Below are positions 7,695-8,036 of a stretch of 8,036 bases of DNA, piece by piece. Within the stretch, counting starts at the first letter, position 1, and each line of letters starts with the position of its first letter. The notes below the pieces were generated by a model. That model was not told the origin of the DNA and did not search any database. It saw only the letters and a program-made list of their open reading frames with translations. The position numbers were made by a program, and so were the translations under genes. The DNA is from Acidobacteriota bacterium (GTDB lineage: Bacteria > Acidobacteriota > Blastocatellia > RBC074), in contig JABFSD010000133.1 of NCBI GenBank assembly GCA_013140935.1, forward strand, positions 1-8,036. The letters are read 5' to 3'.

Positions 7695-7702
7695 TTTTTA
7701 GC

Positions 7703-7724
7703 GACGAGTGACGTATCACTCGTC
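7703..7724. repeat. 22-base palindrome in the leader of the propeller gene
   Basis: GACGAGTGA (7703-7711) and TCACTCGTC (7716-7724) are perfect 9-base inverted arms around CGTA. The element lies 33 bases before the propeller start codon. It could be a repressor operator, a leader hairpin, or one copy of a dispersed palindromic repeat. On the minus strand GCTAAAAACC follows, not a T-run, so it is not an obvious attenuator; on the plus strand ATTTT follows six bases later. Confidence 0.6.
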
Positions 7725-7979
7725 AGGGATTTTCAGGTTTTGCACCGCAGAGATTGCTGTACGGATAGCAAGGTAGAGAAAACGGCGGTTGAAGTCTTAG
7801 GCTGGCTTTGAAATTTTTATGAAAGAGTTTTGAAAGCGGGTAAGTCCTTTGGCTGGAACAAAGTTATTTTTCTATTGGCACTGCTTGCTCAAGACTTTTT
7901 CGGGCGGCTGTGGCGAAATGCAACTGTTGAAGTGATAAAACGACGTGATGATCCCCCGTTGGAGTCGGAGTCTGCTGCA

Positions 7980-8036
7980 ATGTCGAAACAAATCCCCAAA
8001 CAGGTCAGGGCCATTTACGAATTCCCCCCTTATCGC
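7980..8036 (+). CDS. Probable start of a new gene, cut by the window end
   Basis: An ATG at 7980 opens a frame that runs to the last base (19 codons), reading MSKQIPKQ then VRAIYEFPPYR. GGAG at 7967-7970, with another GGAG at 7961-7964, gives a good ribosome site 9 bases before it. The frame is also open upstream to 7812, after a TGA at 7809-7811, but holds no ATG there, only weaker GTG/TTG codons such as 7932. I do not recognise the product from so few residues. It diverges from the propeller gene. Confidence 0.5.
   Translation, partial: MSKQIPKQVRAIYEFPPYR

Larger units (their letters stand above)
7671..7979. other. Intergenic region between divergent genes
   Basis: About 309 bases, visibly AT-richer than the genes. 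It holds the ribosome site, SD hairpin and palindrome listed separately, plus a dyad TTGCT/AGCAA (7754-7758 with 7767-7771). Promoters for both flanking genes should lie here, but I cannot name a convincing -35/-10 pair. The frame of the downstream gene stays open back to 7812 without an ATG. I see no RNA gene. Confidence 0.5.

Noticed and set aside
7875..7889. Sigma-54-like promoter TTGGCAC...TTGCT
   Set aside because: The GG and GC elements are separated by 8 bases (GG at 7877-7878, GC at 7887-7888); sigma-54 promoters need 10, and this spacing is strict.

Overview
The window reads as ordinary chromosome from a Gram-negative, outer-membrane-bearing bacterium of moderate-to-high GC. Lipid A genes (lpxB and an LpxL-type acyltransferase) show an LPS-type envelope. 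The large exported seven-bladed YVTN propeller fused to a di-heme cytochrome c domain is a type I associate with Acidobacteriota (perhaps Blastocatellia). That placement is inference from gene content, not proof.

Layout, left to right. (1) 2-373 (+) is the C-terminal end of an L-asparaginase. (2) 398-883 and about 898-1265 (+) form a two-gene toxin-antitoxin-like module: a Panacea (DUF4065) antitoxin and a RelE/ParE/HigB-fold toxin whose last third is out of frame by one base. (3) 1274-3836 (-) is a tightly coupled lipid operon, transcribed MaoC-like hydratase -> LpxL-like acyltransferase -> LpxB, with one-base stop/start overlaps (TAATG and TGATG). (4) 4017-4445 (+) is ndk, divergent from the lipid operon and closed by a strong hairpin at 4455-4485. 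(5) 4500-5221 (+) is a second small two-gene unit: a nucleotidyltransferase-fold protein (DUF6932-like) with an intact GS...DxD signature, overlapping by ATGA a 94-residue protein I do not recognise. It ends in a hairpin plus T-run at 5249-5303. (6) 5400-7670 (-) is the 756-residue propeller/di-heme protein, with a palindrome and a small SD-proximal hairpin in its leader. (7) 7671-7979 is AT-richer intergenic DNA, followed by a probable new + strand gene starting at 7980 and cut by the window end.

The lipid operon plausibly works together: the hydratase could handle (R)-3-hydroxyacyl groups, the acyltransferase adds acyl chains to a lipid A precursor, and LpxB joins the two glucosamine units. 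The two small two-gene units look like accessory cargo lodged between housekeeping genes. I see no CRISPR array, tRNA, rRNA, insertion sequence or phage gene. The best candidates for something little described are the NTase/94-residue pair and the Panacea pair with its frame-broken toxin.
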